Positions 48,124 to 60,132 of a DNA stretch of 64,000 bases are shown piece by piece (position 1 is the stretch's first letter; every line of letters starts with the position of its first letter). The notes below the pieces were generated by a model. It saw only the letters and a list, made by a program, of their open reading frames with translations. It had not been told where the DNA came from and did not search any database. The DNA is from Candidatus Synoicihabitans palmerolidicus (GTDB taxonomy: Bacteria; Verrucomicrobiota; Verrucomicrobiia; Opitutales; Opitutaceae), in NCBI GenBank assembly GCA_020809425.1, contig JAGGDC010000001.1, positions 1,625,001-1,689,000 of the forward strand, given 5' to 3'. The position numbers and the translations under genes were made by a program.

Positions 48124-50594
48124 ATGAACCAATTCCGACTACCTATCTGCGCGCTGACCTTTTCGGGTTTGGCGCTTTTTGCCTCCGCCCAGGAAGAGGA
48201 CCCAGTCACTCAACTGGAGAAATTCATCGCCGCGGAAACGGCACTGGAAGACTCCGACACCCTCCTGCCCACTTCCCGGCCTGTCGATTCGCTCTACGGG
48301 TTCGGCAAGGGCATTTTGGATACACCTCGCGCCGTCACGGTCATCACTCCCGAGGCCAGCGGTCTGCGAGGACTCGACGACGTTTATGATCTCACTCAAC
48401 TCGTCCCAGGTTCGACGGTCACCAACTATTACGGAGTTCCCGGTATTCCGACCATTCGCGGTCTGTTCTCCGGTATTGACTTCAATGGCATGCAGCGCGT
48501 GTGGAACCGCAACGGCTACCCCACCTCTTTCGGCTCGCTCGAATCGATGGACTACGTTCGCGGTCCGGCTCCCGGAAACTACAGCGCGGCCAGTCCGGGT
48601 GGTTTTGTGAACTTCCTCCCCAAGTCGCCCTACTTCGACAAACGGCGCGGTTCCGTCAAGGCATCCTATGGCTCCTACGATGAGTTTAATGTGCAAGTCG
48701 ATGTCGGCGGTCCCGTCCTCCTGTTTGACCAGCCCGCGGCCTTCCGCGTCTCGATCACCAACCAAATGGCCGACTCGTACTACTCGGGCATCAAGAACGA
48801 CTACTTCTCCGCCTACGGTTCCCTCAAGGTGCGTCTCAGTGATAACGTATCCATTGTCACCGGTGGTGAGTTCTATCGCCACCGGGCCAAGGAAAACCCG
48901 GGCTGGAATCGTGTGACTCAGGACCTGATCGACAAGGGCGAGTACCTGATCGGTTCTCCAGTCAATGATCTCACCGGCCCTTCCCTCTCCCTGACCCTGC
49001 CCAGCGGCGCCAGTTTCACCTGGGTCAACACCACGTCGGGCTCGGTTAACCGCGCCGCCCTCGAAACCGCTACGCCTTTCGGTGGCACTCGCGGTAATTT
49101 CGACGGTTCCTTCCTCGCGCAACAGGGCTTCGCCGATTCGGGTTTCCGCCCCAATCTCGTCGCTTCCAGTGCCAATGCCGCCTACCTCTATTCCTACTTC
49201 GGCGCGATTGACAATCCAACCGGCCAAACGGTCAACATCGATGGCAGCAGCGTGCTGCCCGACAATGCCGACTTCACCGACGCCGATACCTTCCTCTACT
49301 TCTTCTACACCATTTTCACGCCGAGCGACACGCTGAAGTTCACCAACAAATTCTTCGTCGACGCCTACAAACGCGAAAAAGTGTCCACCTACGGTTACGG
49401 CGAGCTCGGTGAGAATCTCACCATCGAGAATAAGTTCCTCTTCGAGCCGTCCTTCGATGTTCTGAGCGGCATCAACATGACCTACGGTCTCTCCGCTCGC
49501 TACGAAGACTCCATCGCCAAAACCGAGTTCACCGTCGAGCCCTTCAGCCGTCGCGACATCACTCAACCTGCGACCGCCAACGACACGCTCAAGTCCGGGG
49601 GCCAACGTGACAACAATGGCAAAACATTCTGGGATCCGTTCGGTTCCTAGGAGTCGCAATTGTTGACCTTCGGCGTATTTCTCACGCCGGAAATCAAGTT
49701 CTCCGAGGCCTTCTCCGTCCTCCTCTCCGCCCGTTGGGATAACGCGTCATGGGACTACGGTGTGCCCACCGATCTCGGTGCCGACTTCAACAGCGGACCC
49801 CTGCCCAGCGGTGGCACTTCCTACACCAACTACAGCGTGAGCCCGGTTTGGAAAGTTAACGACAAAATCTCCTTCTATGGCATCGCTCAACAAGGCACCG
49901 CCTTCCAAGGGTTCTATGTCTCGGGCTCCATAGATCGCGGCGACACCAACTTCCAGGAAAGTAGCCTCGGTGAAGTGGGCATGAAGGCCTCCCTGCTCGA
50001 CCAATCCTTGTTCGTGGCAGTGAACGGGTTCTACCAGGAATTGGTTAACTTCGACACCCGCGGCGGCATTGCCGTGCCGCAACGCGGACGTGGTATCGAG
50101 TTTGAATCGACCTGGGTGGTTTCACCCAAATTTACCGTCTCGGCCAACTACACGTTCCAACAACACTACTACCGCACCGACACCATCCCCGGTGGGTTCG
50201 TACCGCTCACCACGGAAGAGTTGCTGGACTACGCCGGTATCTTCTACGTCGATTTCGGTGGACGTCCCAACCCGGGCGGCACCCGCTTTGGTATCTCCGA
50301 AACCGTCATGGGTCTCTACGCAAAATACCAATGGGATAACGGCTTCGGCATCAGCGGTGGCCCGACTGACACGTCCTCGGTCTGGGGTAACCCCGACAAG
50401 ACCCTAAACTTCCCGCCTACACGTTGTGGAACGCGACGGTTTTCTACCGCGCCGAAAATTGGGAGTTCCAGGTCAACGCCACCAATCTCACCAACGAGCG
50501 CTACTTCTCCCCCTACGATGCCTTCGCCGCCAACGCGATCATCCTCAAGGGCGAAGAACTCAATCTGAATGCCTCGTTCACCCACAAATTCTAG
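48124..50594 (+). pseudogene. TonB-dependent receptor 3, one nonsense and one late frameshift
   Basis: Signal peptide MNQFRLPICALTFSGLALFA, then FIAAETALEDSDTLLPTSRP and DTPRAVTVITPEASGLRGLD (plug), VPGIPTIRGLFSGIDFNGMQ, SLESMDYVRGPAPGNYSAAS and YSFTPSD-type strands. TAG at 49648-49650 follows FWDPFGS and is probably a former CAG; the same frame resumes at LTFGVFLTPEIKFSEAF. A shift near 50415 precedes the last strands (WEFQVNATNLTNERYFSPYD, ELNLNASFTHKF with terminal Phe). About 820 aa. It is closely related to receptor 2, with the same N-terminal motif. Confidence 0.85.
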
Positions 50595-50728
50595 TCTCGT
50601 AGTAGTCAGTAATAAGTAGTAATTTTCGGACACGGAGTTGCATGCTCCGTGGCGGCGAGACATTCTTCTCCCCTCAAGTCCGGCCTCCCTTGGCCGGCTT
50701 TACTTTTTCGCCTTTCAGTCAACCACTC

Positions 50729-52136
50729 ATGCCCACTCCCGGATTCGTTTCACTCTCCCCCTCACTACTCGCTGAGCTTCCGACCATTGTCGGCTCCGAC
50801 AACGTCGTGACCGAGGGCAAAGGACTGGAGACCCTGTCAAAGGACTTTTATTGGTATTCCCCCGTGCTGACTGATCGCATCGGCGAACGCGTCGCCTCAG
50901 CGGCCGTGAAAGTTCAGAGCCTCGAGCAACTCAAACAAGCCGCCGCCCTCGCTCACGCGGACAATATTCCTATTACTCCGCGCGGCGCGGCCACCGGCAA
51001 CTATGGTCAAGCGGTCCCGCTGTTCGGCGGACTTGTCATCGATCTGAGTGGGTTTGATCGCATCATCGACATCAGCGAAGGTGTGGTCACTGCCGAGCCG
51101 GGTGCTCGCCTCGTGCACGTCGAAAATCAAGCCCGTCCCCTAGGCTACGAACTACGTTGTTATCCGTCCACTTGGGTCAAATCCACCATCGCCGGATTTC
51201 TGGCCGGCGGTTCCGGAGGATCGGTTCGATCTCATGGGGCGGCCTGCGCGAGCCCGGTATGATTAAGCGTCTCAAAATTCTCACCGTGAGCACGGAATCG
51301 GAAATTATAACTCTGGAGGATGCCGACACCTTGCGCGCTTTCCACGCCTACGGCACCAACGGTATCATCGTCGAAGTCCAGCTGCGCCTCGCGCCTGCCC
51401 GTCCTTGGGATCAGCTCGTGGTCATCGGTCGCGAGTGGGAACCGCTATTGGAATTCGCCAATGACCCCTCCGTGCCGAAACGCCTGCTCTCGGTCCTGGA
51501 AAATCCGATTGGGAGTTGCTTCAAACCCATCAAAAAAATTTACCCCAAAGATCACCATCTCATCTTTCTCGAAGTCGACGAAACCGTCGCCACCGAAGTC
51601 GTCGCCCGCGCCACAAACGCCGGCCTGAAAACCTCGCACCGCATTCCCTATCACTATCCGCGCAAAGCACCGATGCTGTCGGACTATACGTGGAATCACA
51701 CCACCTTGTGGGCCCTGAAAAGTGACCCCGCGTGGACCTATATTCAATGTGGTTTCGGCGCCAACCACGCTGATAAATTCCGCAAACTGCACGAACGGTT
51801 CCCGGGCGAAATCCTCTTCCACCTCGAGTTTACCCGGTCCAACCCCACCACCGTGGAACCCGCCACCGCCAGCTGCTGCGGCATTCCGCTCGTCCACTTC
51901 AAGTCCGAGGAACGCCTGCGTGAAATCATCGATTATTGCCGATAAATCGCATCGTCGTCGCGAATCCACATTCTTGTTACATTGAGGAAGGCGGGCGAGA
52001 CAGTGGTTACGAGATTCAACTCGAACTCAAAGAGCGCGCTGATCCCGCCCATTTGCTCAACCCGAGCAAAATGCGCTGCGCTGAGCTTCCTTCCACCGCT
52101 GATGCCTCCGCTCTGCCCCACTTTCTCTACTCGTGA
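50729..52136 (+). pseudogene. FAD-linked oxidoreductase (GlcD/vanillyl-alcohol-oxidase fold), frameshifted
   Basis: PCMH-type FAD domain: VKVQSLEQLKQAAALAHADN, ITPRGAATGNYGQAVPLFGG and LSGFDRIIDISEGVVTAEPG. After a shift near 51222: ISWGGLREPGMIKRLKILTV, RAFHAYGTNGIIVEVQLRLA and the substrate domain to LREIIDYCR (51945). One more indel displaces the final part (IVVANPHSCYIEEGGRDSGY and LLNPSKMRC). About 460 aa. It would oxidise a hydroxy acid or alcohol using FAD. Its end overlaps the next gene. Confidence 0.75.
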
Positions 52137-53896
52137 ACGTAGCCGTACTTAGTTCAGCATTCGAGGGAGTCACTCTGGAGTCGGGCGCCGTCGCCCCAAT
52201 GCGCGATGGGACCAAACTGATTGCCGATATCTATCATCCCATCGGCGAGGGTTCTTGGCCGGTGCTGTTAATGCGTCAGCCTTACGGTCGCGACATCGCC
52301 TCCACCGTCGTCTACGCTCACCCCACCTGGTGGGCCCGCCAAGGATTCATCGTCGTCATTCAAGACGTCCGCGGGCGGGGTGACAGTGAAGGATCTTTCT
52401 ATGCTTTTCGCCATGAGGTGGAAGACGGTGCGGACACCGTGGCCTGGGCGGCCGCTCTACCGGGAAGCAACGGACGAGTCGGCATGTATGGATTCTCTTA
52501 CCAAGCATCAACCCAGCTTCTCGCCGCCCTCGGTCAACCTCCCGCTCTCAAGGCCCTCGCCCCACATATGACGGCGTTCGACCTCTATTCGGGTTGGTTC
52601 TATCGCGACAACATTCTGCAGCTCAGCACGACCGTGAGCTGGGCCAGTCAAATGCTGCGGAAAGACGCCCGCCGAACCGATTCCGCCAGTGTTAAGACGC
52701 TTGACGAAAATTGGGGCAACCCTGGACGCTTGAGCAGCGTCATGCCGTTGGTTGACGCCGCTCCATTGACCAACCCGGACGTGCCGACCTACGGTATCGA
52801 TTGGATCCATCATTCCACCAAAGATGAATATTGGCAAGACCTCGACTTGCTCGCCCGAGTCAGCGAAATGGGCCTGCCCATGTTTCACCTGAGCGGATGG
52901 TATGACTTTTACCTTCGTGGCTCAGTTGATGGGTTTCGGACCATGTCGGCCCCCCCCCCCCCAAGTCCTCCTCGCCACCCCGTGGCAGCACATCCCGTGG
53001 GGGAAAACACGTGGGCGGAGCCCAATTTGGGTCCCGCCGCCGCCGCCGGAATCGACACCGCCATGGCCGCGTGGTTTCACCATTGGCTGGATGGCGATAC
53101 CCCGTCCCGCTCCTCACCTTTGCCGCCGGTCCGTTACTTCACCCTTGGTTCAAATCAATGGGGTGAAAGTTCCGCCTGGCCGCCTCCGAATTCAAGCGAT
53201 CAATCCTGGTATTTCCGATCTTCCACTCGCGCAAACTCTCGCTACGGGGATGGCGCTCTGTCGACCGAAGGAGCTGCTGGACCGGAAGATCTTTTCACCT
53301 ATGATCCCGAAGTTCCTGTCATGGCTCCAGGCGGCAATCGCGCCGGCCAGGTCGCCTTTGGTCCTCATGATTTGGCGCCTCAGCAAGAAGATAACAACCT
53401 GCTTGTTGACACGTCAGCTCCTCTGACTGATTCCCTTAAAATTGTCGGAGATCCGACGTGCGTCCTGCATGTTCGATCTAGCGCCACCGCCACTCATTTC
53501 GTCGTTCGTCTTTCTCGTGTAAGTCCCGGTGGAGTAGCCACTTTCCTGTGTCTCGGCGCGACTGCGGTCACCGACGCCGATTCCGAATTCGGACAAGAAA
53601 TCTCCCTTCAATGGGACCCCATCGTAGTCCAATTCGTCCCCGGGGAGGCTCTCCGGATTGATGTCGCCCGTTCCGCCTATCCGCTTCTCATCCGCTCGCC
53701 CAATACCGCCACTGATCCGGCCCATATCAACGCACCCGGAGAATTCGGCCGCGCCCTTCAGGTCGTTTACCATGACTTCGCGCGGCCCTCGCGCCTTATC
53801 TTGCCGGTGCTAAACTCGAGCTACCTCCCCGCCCCTTCAGGGCGAAAACGCCTCTTCCACCAAGGAAAAATCCGTCCACTTCGACAACGGAGGTAA
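52133..53896 (+). pseudogene. CocE/NonD-family serine hydrolase with a scrambled active-site stretch
   Basis: Alpha/beta hydrolase of the X-Pro dipeptidyl-peptidase/cocaine-esterase type: RDGTKLIADIYHPIGEGSWP, QDVRGRGDSEGSFY, the nucleophile in GMYGFSYQAS, LSGWYDFYLRGSVDGFRTM and the C-terminal jelly-roll. At a run of 13 C (52950-52962) the frame slips. The conserved LLATPWQHIPWG, expected to hold the catalytic His, is read out of frame for about 30 codons until GIDTAMAAWFHHWLDG restores it. The frame stays open but the product should be inactive. The last 60 bp overlap the convergent SBP remnant, so the native end may be slightly earlier. Confidence 0.75.
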
Positions 53897-54820
53897 GGCC
53901 GCCTCGGGCTGCGTCTTGAGGAAAGCAACCATGCTCGCTTGCCAGGTAGCTTCCCGCATCGCGCCCGTGCGACGGTCTTCCGCCCACAGCAACTCCGGGC
54001 ATCAATTTTAACGACGCAGTCTGGTAACCCAGGTCCAACTCCGGCTCAAACGTCTCCACCACTAACCGAGCCGTAGTTTCGGGATCCGCGACCGCCGCCA
54101 CCCACTCACGATCCAGCATCTGCAAGAACCTGATCAGGGCTTCGCGATGGTGCGCCAGCGTCGTTTCGCTCACAAACATCACTTGAGAGTAAGCCTTGTG
54201 CCCCCAATCTTTATAACGAAGCGCATCCACTTTGTTTCCCCCCGTTTTCAAGCGCACATACTCATCAACATAGTAGGCCTGCTTGGCATCAACCTCGTCA
54301 CGCAAGAGAGGGCCGTCACCGTAGGCCGCTTCCATCACCACAACCTCGGAGGCGTCCACTTCGGCCTAATCCAAAACCGTCGCAAGCGCTTCATGTCCAT
54401 CGCCATGCACCGCGACCGTCCGTCCCACCCAATCCTGAGGCGTTCGCACGTGGTGAAGTTTCTTCGATACCAAGCATAACGGAGAAGCCTGGAACATCGT
54501 CCCGATCGCCACGATAGGCTCTCCCGCCGCTCGGCCGGCCAAAACAACCCGCCTTCGATCGACCCGATTGTGACGTCATCCCCTCCGACCTTTTGCGCCA
54601 AATCTCCGTACCCTTTGGGTAGCGGTCGGATGTCTAACTCAATGCCTGCTTGATCGAACCAACCGTGGTGTTGAGCCCACAGCAGGCCCGCAAACTGGAC
54701 ATTGCGCACTCCCAGATCCAGCTGCATCACCAATCGCGTCGGCTCTCCGGCTACGGCGGAGATGTCGGGTGGAAACGCGTACGGCAGTAAGGCCAAGATC
54801 CATCTGTGGTGGAGTCGCAG
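53837..54820 (-). pseudogene. NMT1/THI5-like substrate-binding protein (convergent copy), heavily decayed
   Basis: Pieces in order: VRNVQFAGLLWAQHHGWFDQ, PLPKGYGDLAQKVGGDDVTI, EGGLFLAGRAAGEP-type sequence in a second frame, a TAG (54366-54368), then VDASEVVVMEAAYGDGPLLR, DEVDAKQAYYVDEYVRLKTG and MFVSETTLAHHREALIRFLQ. The final EATWQASMVAFLKTQPEAAL and FSLVEEAFSP are in another frame, ending at 53837. At least three indels plus a nonsense. The true start is unclear. It is opposite in direction to its neighbours. Confidence 0.7.
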
Positions 54821-55053
54821 AGGATTGGTTCGACGGGCGGATCCTTGTATTTTTTTGGGCACTATTGAGCCCGCGAGCCCTCGCAACTTTCGAGCCAAGT
54901 GGTGGGGATGCGCCGCCTATCCAACAATTGTTCCAATGTTCGAGCCTCCCCTCACAGGTTCTGGCACTTACGACCGATCTCCTCACTTCACCCCAACGTG
55001 GCAAGGCGTCTGCTATCGAACCAAAAGTCCGAATATGTCGTCCCTTTGCATGC

Positions 55054-55823
55054 ATGAATAGTAGCCCGCCCATCGTGAAATTTGACCAAGTTGACAAACG
55101 CTATGGCAATGGTCCGCTGATCCTGGATCAACTGTCGTTCGAAGCCCGGCGAGGCGACTTCATCTCGCTCATTGGTCCCAGTGGCTGTGGAAAGTCCACC
55201 ATCTTAAAGCTCATCTCAGGACTCAATCCCGCTTCAAAGGGTGAGCTGATGGGGGAAGGTATTTCGCCTCAGAACGCCGCCCAGGAATTCGCCTTCGTTT
55301 TCCAAGAAACCACCCTGCTGCCGTGGCGCACGGTTCTGCGCAACGTTGAGGTCCCACTGAAGCTTCGCGGCGTCGATAAAACCAAACGCACCGAAGTCGC
55401 TCGCCAATGCCTCAAACTGGTGGGCCTTGATGATCGGGCCGATTACTCTCGCCAACTGTCCGGTGGCCAAAAAATGCGCGTATCAATCGCCCGCGCTCTT
55501 TCACTTTCGCCCAAGATCCTACTGCTGGACGAACCTTTTGGGCCCTCGACGAAATGACCCGCGATCATCTCAATGAGGAACTGCTCACCATCCGCGAACG
55601 CAAGGCATGGACCGCCTTCTTCGTTCCCCATTCGGTCTCAGAAGCTGTTTTTCTTTCCAATCGCATCTTCGTGCTCAACGCCAATCCCGGACGCCTGCAT
55701 CGGGAGATTTGGGTCGACTTGCCCTACCCACGCACCGACGAAACCCGCCAGTCCGCCGAGTACCAACGTCTCGTCGCCGAGGTCTCCAAATTGCTGCGTT
55801 CGGTCGAACGTGCGCACCTCTGA
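55054..55823 (+). pseudogene. ABC transporter ATP-binding protein (set 2), single-base loss at Walker B
   Basis: Paralogue of the set 1 ATPase: Walker A GPSGCGKSTIL, Q-loop FVFQETTLLPW, signature LSGGQKMRVSIARAL, Walker B LLLLDEPFG. One G is missing right after Walker B (near 55541), so the frame runs to a premature stop. The rest (DEMTRDHLNEELLTIRERKA, FFVPHSVSEAVFLSN with the H-loop) continues in the next frame. A single lesion, so the loss looks recent. Confidence 0.88.
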
Positions 55824-55829
55824 CGCCCC

Positions 55830-56625
55830 ATGGTCCTGCCCCCAAAAGCACTTCCCCTCATCCTGCCGATCTTAACCGGCATCTTTTTCATCGGGTTGTG
55901 GTATGCCGCCCGCGCCGCACTTGGAGACAATGGACACTTCCTTCTGCCTACGCCCGATGAAGTCATTCAAGCCTTCCGCGACCACGGATCGCAATTGTGG
56001 TCAGCCACCTTGAGCCCCACTCGTGGCGCGGTCATCGGCTTTAGTGTCTCGATGGTGGTCAGTTTCCTCTTCGCCTTGGTGCTGTCGCTTACCCCCCTCA
56101 TCCGCGCGAGTCTATATCCCTACCTGATGATCTTGCAGATGACTCCCATCATTGTGCTCGCGCCGATCCTTATCCTTTGGGTCGGTCCGGGACTGGCGAG
56201 CGTCACCATCATTACTTTTCTGATCTGTTTCTTCCCGCTCACCGTAAACACGACTCAGTGTCTCATTTCCACGGATACCAACCTCGTAAACTTGTTCTCG
56301 ATGTGCAACGCAACCAAACGGCCGGAGATCCTACTGCTACGGGTTCCCGCTGCACTTCCCTACTTTTTCACCGGTCTGCGCATCGCGGCCACCCTCGCTC
56401 CCATCGGGGCCATTGTCGGTAACTTCTACGCCGGCAATTCAGTCGGAGGTCAAGGGGTTGGGCTACCTCACCATTGTCTACAGCTCCCAATTCAAAACCG
56501 CCGCGCTTTTCGCCACCGCGGCATCAAGCTGCGGATTGGGTTTCCTCTTCGCCGGTATCGGCATCGGCCTCGGTCGGCTGAGCCTACATAAATGGCACGA
56601 CTCCTACGCCCGTTCTGACTCATGA
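55830..56625 (+). pseudogene. ABC transporter permease (set 2), single frameshift
   Basis: Paralogue of the set 1 permease: LPTPDEVIQAF lead-in, helices, RASLYPYLMILQMTPIIVLA, LLRVPAALPYFFTGLRIAAT (EAA-like loop). The frame is lost after SVGGQGVG near 56455, and the last helix with YLTIVYSSQFKTAALFATA and LHKWHDSYARSDS is in another frame. It follows the ATPase by 7 bp. Confidence 0.85.
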
Positions 56626-57687
56626 AGACTCTTCACTCTTCGATCCCCCGCCGTGGGATCGTCTCGCTCTTGGTGCTTGTTTCCGCGTTTGGCCTCAGTG
56701 GCTGTGCGGACAAAAAGAAACCGCTTCCGGTTTGCCGCGCGTCACGGTTCAAACCGACTGGTATCCACAAGATGAACACGGGGGTTACTATCAGGCAGTG
56801 GCGGACGGCACGTGTATCGCCGCCGGCATCGAGGTCGATGTATTGCCGGGAGGCCCCAGCGCCTCGCCCACCCAAAAGGTCGCCACTGGTCGCGTTGATT
56901 TCGCCATCGGGCGCAGTGACGACGTCATGCTGGCCGTGCAGGAAGGTCTGCCGTTGGTCATCGTCTGCGCCTTGATGCAGCATGACCCCCAAGCCTTGCT
57001 CTTACACGAAGAGAACCCAACAGTTTGTCCGAACTCGACGGCAAGGCCGTGATGAGCGTCCCGGGCTCCGCCTGGCTTCGCAACGTGGAAGCGACATTCG
57101 ACATCAAGCTGAACATTATTCCCCTCAATTACGGGCTGGCTCAGTTCATGGCCGACAAGAACTTCATCCAACAGTGTTTCATCACCAACGAACCGTTCTT
57201 CGTGCAACAAAACGGCGCCAATCCCAAGTGCATCCTATTGGCTCAACCAGGCTACGACCCCTACCGCGTGGTCTATACAAGTCGTCAATTCATCGAAGAA
57301 CATCCCGAACGCGTTCGTGCCTTTGCCGCCGCCTCCATCAAAGGTTGGGAGACGTTCCTGTTTGGCGACCCCACTGCCGCCAAGGCCCTGATCGCTTCGC
57401 GCAACGAAAACATGTCCGAACAGTTCATGGAGTTCAGTCGCCAAGCCATGCTTGAGAATCACCTTGTCGAAGGCGATGCCACCAAAGGCGAACGCGTGGG
57501 AGTGCTGCAACGCAGTCGACTCACTGAACTCGCCGATCGTCTTTTCAAGTGGGGTATTCTACGCGAACCCATACCGCTCGACGCCTACGTGACCTTTGAG
57601 TTCCTCACTGATGAACGGAAGGCATTGGTCGATTCCCCCCGCCTTCGCCATAATCCGCCCCGCGGGGTCAGGGGCGTTCTGCGATGA
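56622..57687 (+). pseudogene. NMT1/THI5-like substrate-binding lipoprotein (set 2 operon), two frameshifts
   Basis: MKTLHSSIPRRGIVSLLVLV with lipobox LSGC. After a shift near 56735: VTVQTDWYPQDEHGGYYQAV, LPGGPSASPTQKVATGRVDF, GRSDDVMLAVQEGLP and MQHDPQALLLHEENP. After another near 57020: ELDGKAVMSVPGSAWLRNVE, FIQQCFITNEPFFVQQNGAN and the C-terminal lobe. It is very close to the set 1 protein (shared GRSDDVMLAVQ and MQHDPQALLLH), so the two transporters probably had the same or similar substrates. Confidence 0.85.
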
Positions 57688-58544
57688 TGAACGCGATTAA
57701 CGCATCCAACTGTTCGTCGCTGTAGTGAGGATGCGGTTGCATCTTGGCCCCCGCGAAAAAATTCGTCGGGTCGCTCACGTAACGACGGACATAATCCGCG
57801 TTGTGCGCCGCGTGAGCGGCCACCACCTCGAAGGGCCGTTCACTTTTTGACCCGCCAACCAACCCTTGCGGCCCCGCGTGGCAACTCGCGCAGGAATTTA
57901 CCCACAGTTGGCGTCCCTGATTCGCTCGTTCGCGCAGTGTGCGCCAAGCCCCGATTGACGCCGGTGCCAACGATTCGACCTCGTTGACAAAGGCAATGCG
58001 ATTTACTCCCCCATGGCTTCTTGTGGTTCACATCCAAAATCTGAGATACGCTCGGAGCGAAGGCCTCGGAGACCGTGATCACATACGGGCCGGGATTAAA
58101 TTGCAGCCCGGCCGGCGGCCAGGCGGTCGGCCCTTCCTCGTTGATCGCCAACACGATAAACGGATGCTCCGTGGCCAGAAAGTCAGCATTGTAGATCGAA
58201 AAGTATCCATCCGTGCACCACGCCAACAACGTATCGGCGTCCTCGATCAACGGCAGTGCCCGCACGAGTTCCTCAATCTTGAGCACCTGCACCTCCTGCG
58301 TGCCGGCCACGAATTCGCCGTCCATCTCCAGAGTCGTCGTGGGTAAACCGGCGAGATCACTCCATGTCACGAATCGCGACTGGCCCGGCACGACGCCCTT
58401 CAATCCCGCCTAAATTTCAAGATCGTAGGGCGAGCCACGCACCAGTTTCAACTCCAACGCCGCCGTGGCGAAGGGAGCCCCACTCAGAATCGCGGCAATC
58501 AGGGCAATCCCAAGCCAGCGCTTAATAGCTACACGTATGTTCAT
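57668..58544 (-). pseudogene. Secreted protein with C-terminal cytochrome c domain, TAG plus frameshift
   Basis: Signal peptide (RWLGIALIAAILSGAPFATA), then TAG at 58410-58412 after SPYDLEI. The same frame continues with WSDLAGLPTTTLEMDGEFVA and WCTDGYFSIYNADFLATEHP, an N-terminal domain I do not recognise that resembles the molybdopterin-oxidoreductase-like modules linked to cytochromes. After a shift near 58005, a class I cytochrome c: GRQLWVNSCASCHAGPQG (CxxCH haem site) with MQPHPHYSDEQLDALIAFI (distal Met). It is probably an electron carrier for the neighbouring PQQ or FAD dehydrogenase. Confidence 0.7.
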
Positions 58545-58807
58545 AGGTCCTCGCAAATCAGCGCGGGCTGCCTCACCAGCCGGAACAACCCGCGCAAGGT
58601 TCCCGGTCAATTCAACGTTAGCGGCATTGCCAACGTCGTCTCGCCGACCAGCAAAACAGATGCCACGGTCAGGCTGCGGACCCATTCATTGGCTCGAAAT
58701 AGATCAATTCGTTCGTCCTCGATCACCGCCCTCCCGTTCCACTGGCATCTACGCTACTTCTTCCGTAACTTTTGAACTTGGGCACAGCGCTAGCTAGGGA
58801 AGCTGCA

Positions 58808-60109
58808 ATGCATCTTTTTCGCCATGCGCGGGTGCCCACCGCTTGCTTGCCACCAGCCTTAGCGCCCTCCTGCACCGAACCCTTGGTCATCGAACCGTGG
58901 CTGGAATACGACATCATGGTCGAAGATCACGTCATTCGCGCCGTGACGCCGAGCACCCCGTCTCCAGCCGCCCAGTCCCTCGATGCATCTGCCTTGACCG
59001 ATCTCGGCGGCGTTCTGGTTTGGCCGGGTCTGCTCGACGCCCACACCCATCTGGACAAGACCCACACGTGGGAACGTGCCCCCAACCCTCGCGGCGAATT
59101 TTGGGACGCCATCGAGATTCTGAGACGCGACAGCCAATCGCATTGGACTCCTGACGATCTCTACAAACGGGCCGATTTCGCTCTGCGAAGTGCATAGTGG
59201 GCTTGCGCACTCATTTGGATTCCAGTCGGGAAATGGGCGACGACTCTCATGCCGCCATTGGAGAACTGCGGCGCGAATGGGCCGGTCGCATCGCCGTTCA
59301 GACTGTGAGTCTGTGTAGCGTCACTCAGTTCGCCGCCGGTGAAGCAAATCGCATCATGGACCTTACCGCACGCCACCAGGCCACGGTCCTCGGAGGGTTT
59401 CCTCAACCCGATCCCGAACTGCCCCAACAACTCGACTACCTGCTGGCCGCCGCCCGTGAGCTGGGCATCGGAGTCGACCTCCACGTTGACGAAAGTGGCC
59501 TCTTGGAGGCAGAATGCCTGCGCGCCACCGCCGAGGCCGTGCTTCGCAACGAATTCCCTTACCCGGTCACTTGTGGTCACAATTGCTCACTGTCCGTTCA
59601 CGACGATGAACGCGCTGCCGAAACCATCGTCCTGATCAAAGCGGCCGGATTGAAATTGATCTCACTACCGCTGTGTAACCTCTACCTGCAGGGCCGACGT
59701 TGGGATACCCAGGGTCGTCCGCTCACCAGCCAATGGCGGGGCCTGACGAGATTGTACGAGCTCATGGAAGCAGGGGTGACGGTCGCTTGCGCCAGCGACA
59801 CTGTGCGTGACGCCTTCTTCGCGTGGGGCGATTACGACGCCTTGGAAGTGTTTCACTCCGGCGTGCGGGTGGACCATCTGGACACGCGCATGGATGTCGC
59901 GCCGAGCATCGTTACCACCGCCCCGGCCTCGATCATGGAACTGCCCTATCACGGCAAGATCGCCCCCCGGCGCTCCGGCCGACTTCATCGTCACGAGTGC
60001 CCGAAGCTTCAACGAGTTTCTCGCCCGTCCCCATGCGCCGAGCAGGTTGGTTCACGGCGAAGGATTCCGGACCGCAGAAGTGCCGGACTACCGTGAGCTC
60101 TTGTCCTGA
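58808..60109 (+). pseudogene. Cytosine-deaminase-like amidohydrolase, two frameshifts
   Basis: VWPGLLDAHTHLDKTHTWER (HxHxDK metal motif of the CodA family), then a shift near 59197. GLRTHLDSSREMGDDSHAAI, LGIGVDLHVDESGLLEAECL (His), FPYPVTCGHNCSLS (His) and VACASDTVRDAFFAWGDYDA (catalytic Asp; CodA reads SDNVRD) follow. A second shift near 59970 precedes ADFIVTSARSFNEFLARP, the usual C-terminus. About 430 aa. Relatives deaminate cytosine, creatinine or other small heterocycles, which suits the creatininase and binding-protein genes nearby. Confidence 0.82.
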
Positions 60110-60132
60110 TTTACCTCCCAACTTTTCCGTCT

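Noticed and set aside
48139..49659. Long open frame (506 codons) on the minus strand opposite TonB receptor 3
   Set aside because: It mirrors a clear receptor gene, has no family motif, and its composition is that of an antisense shadow in GC-rich DNA.
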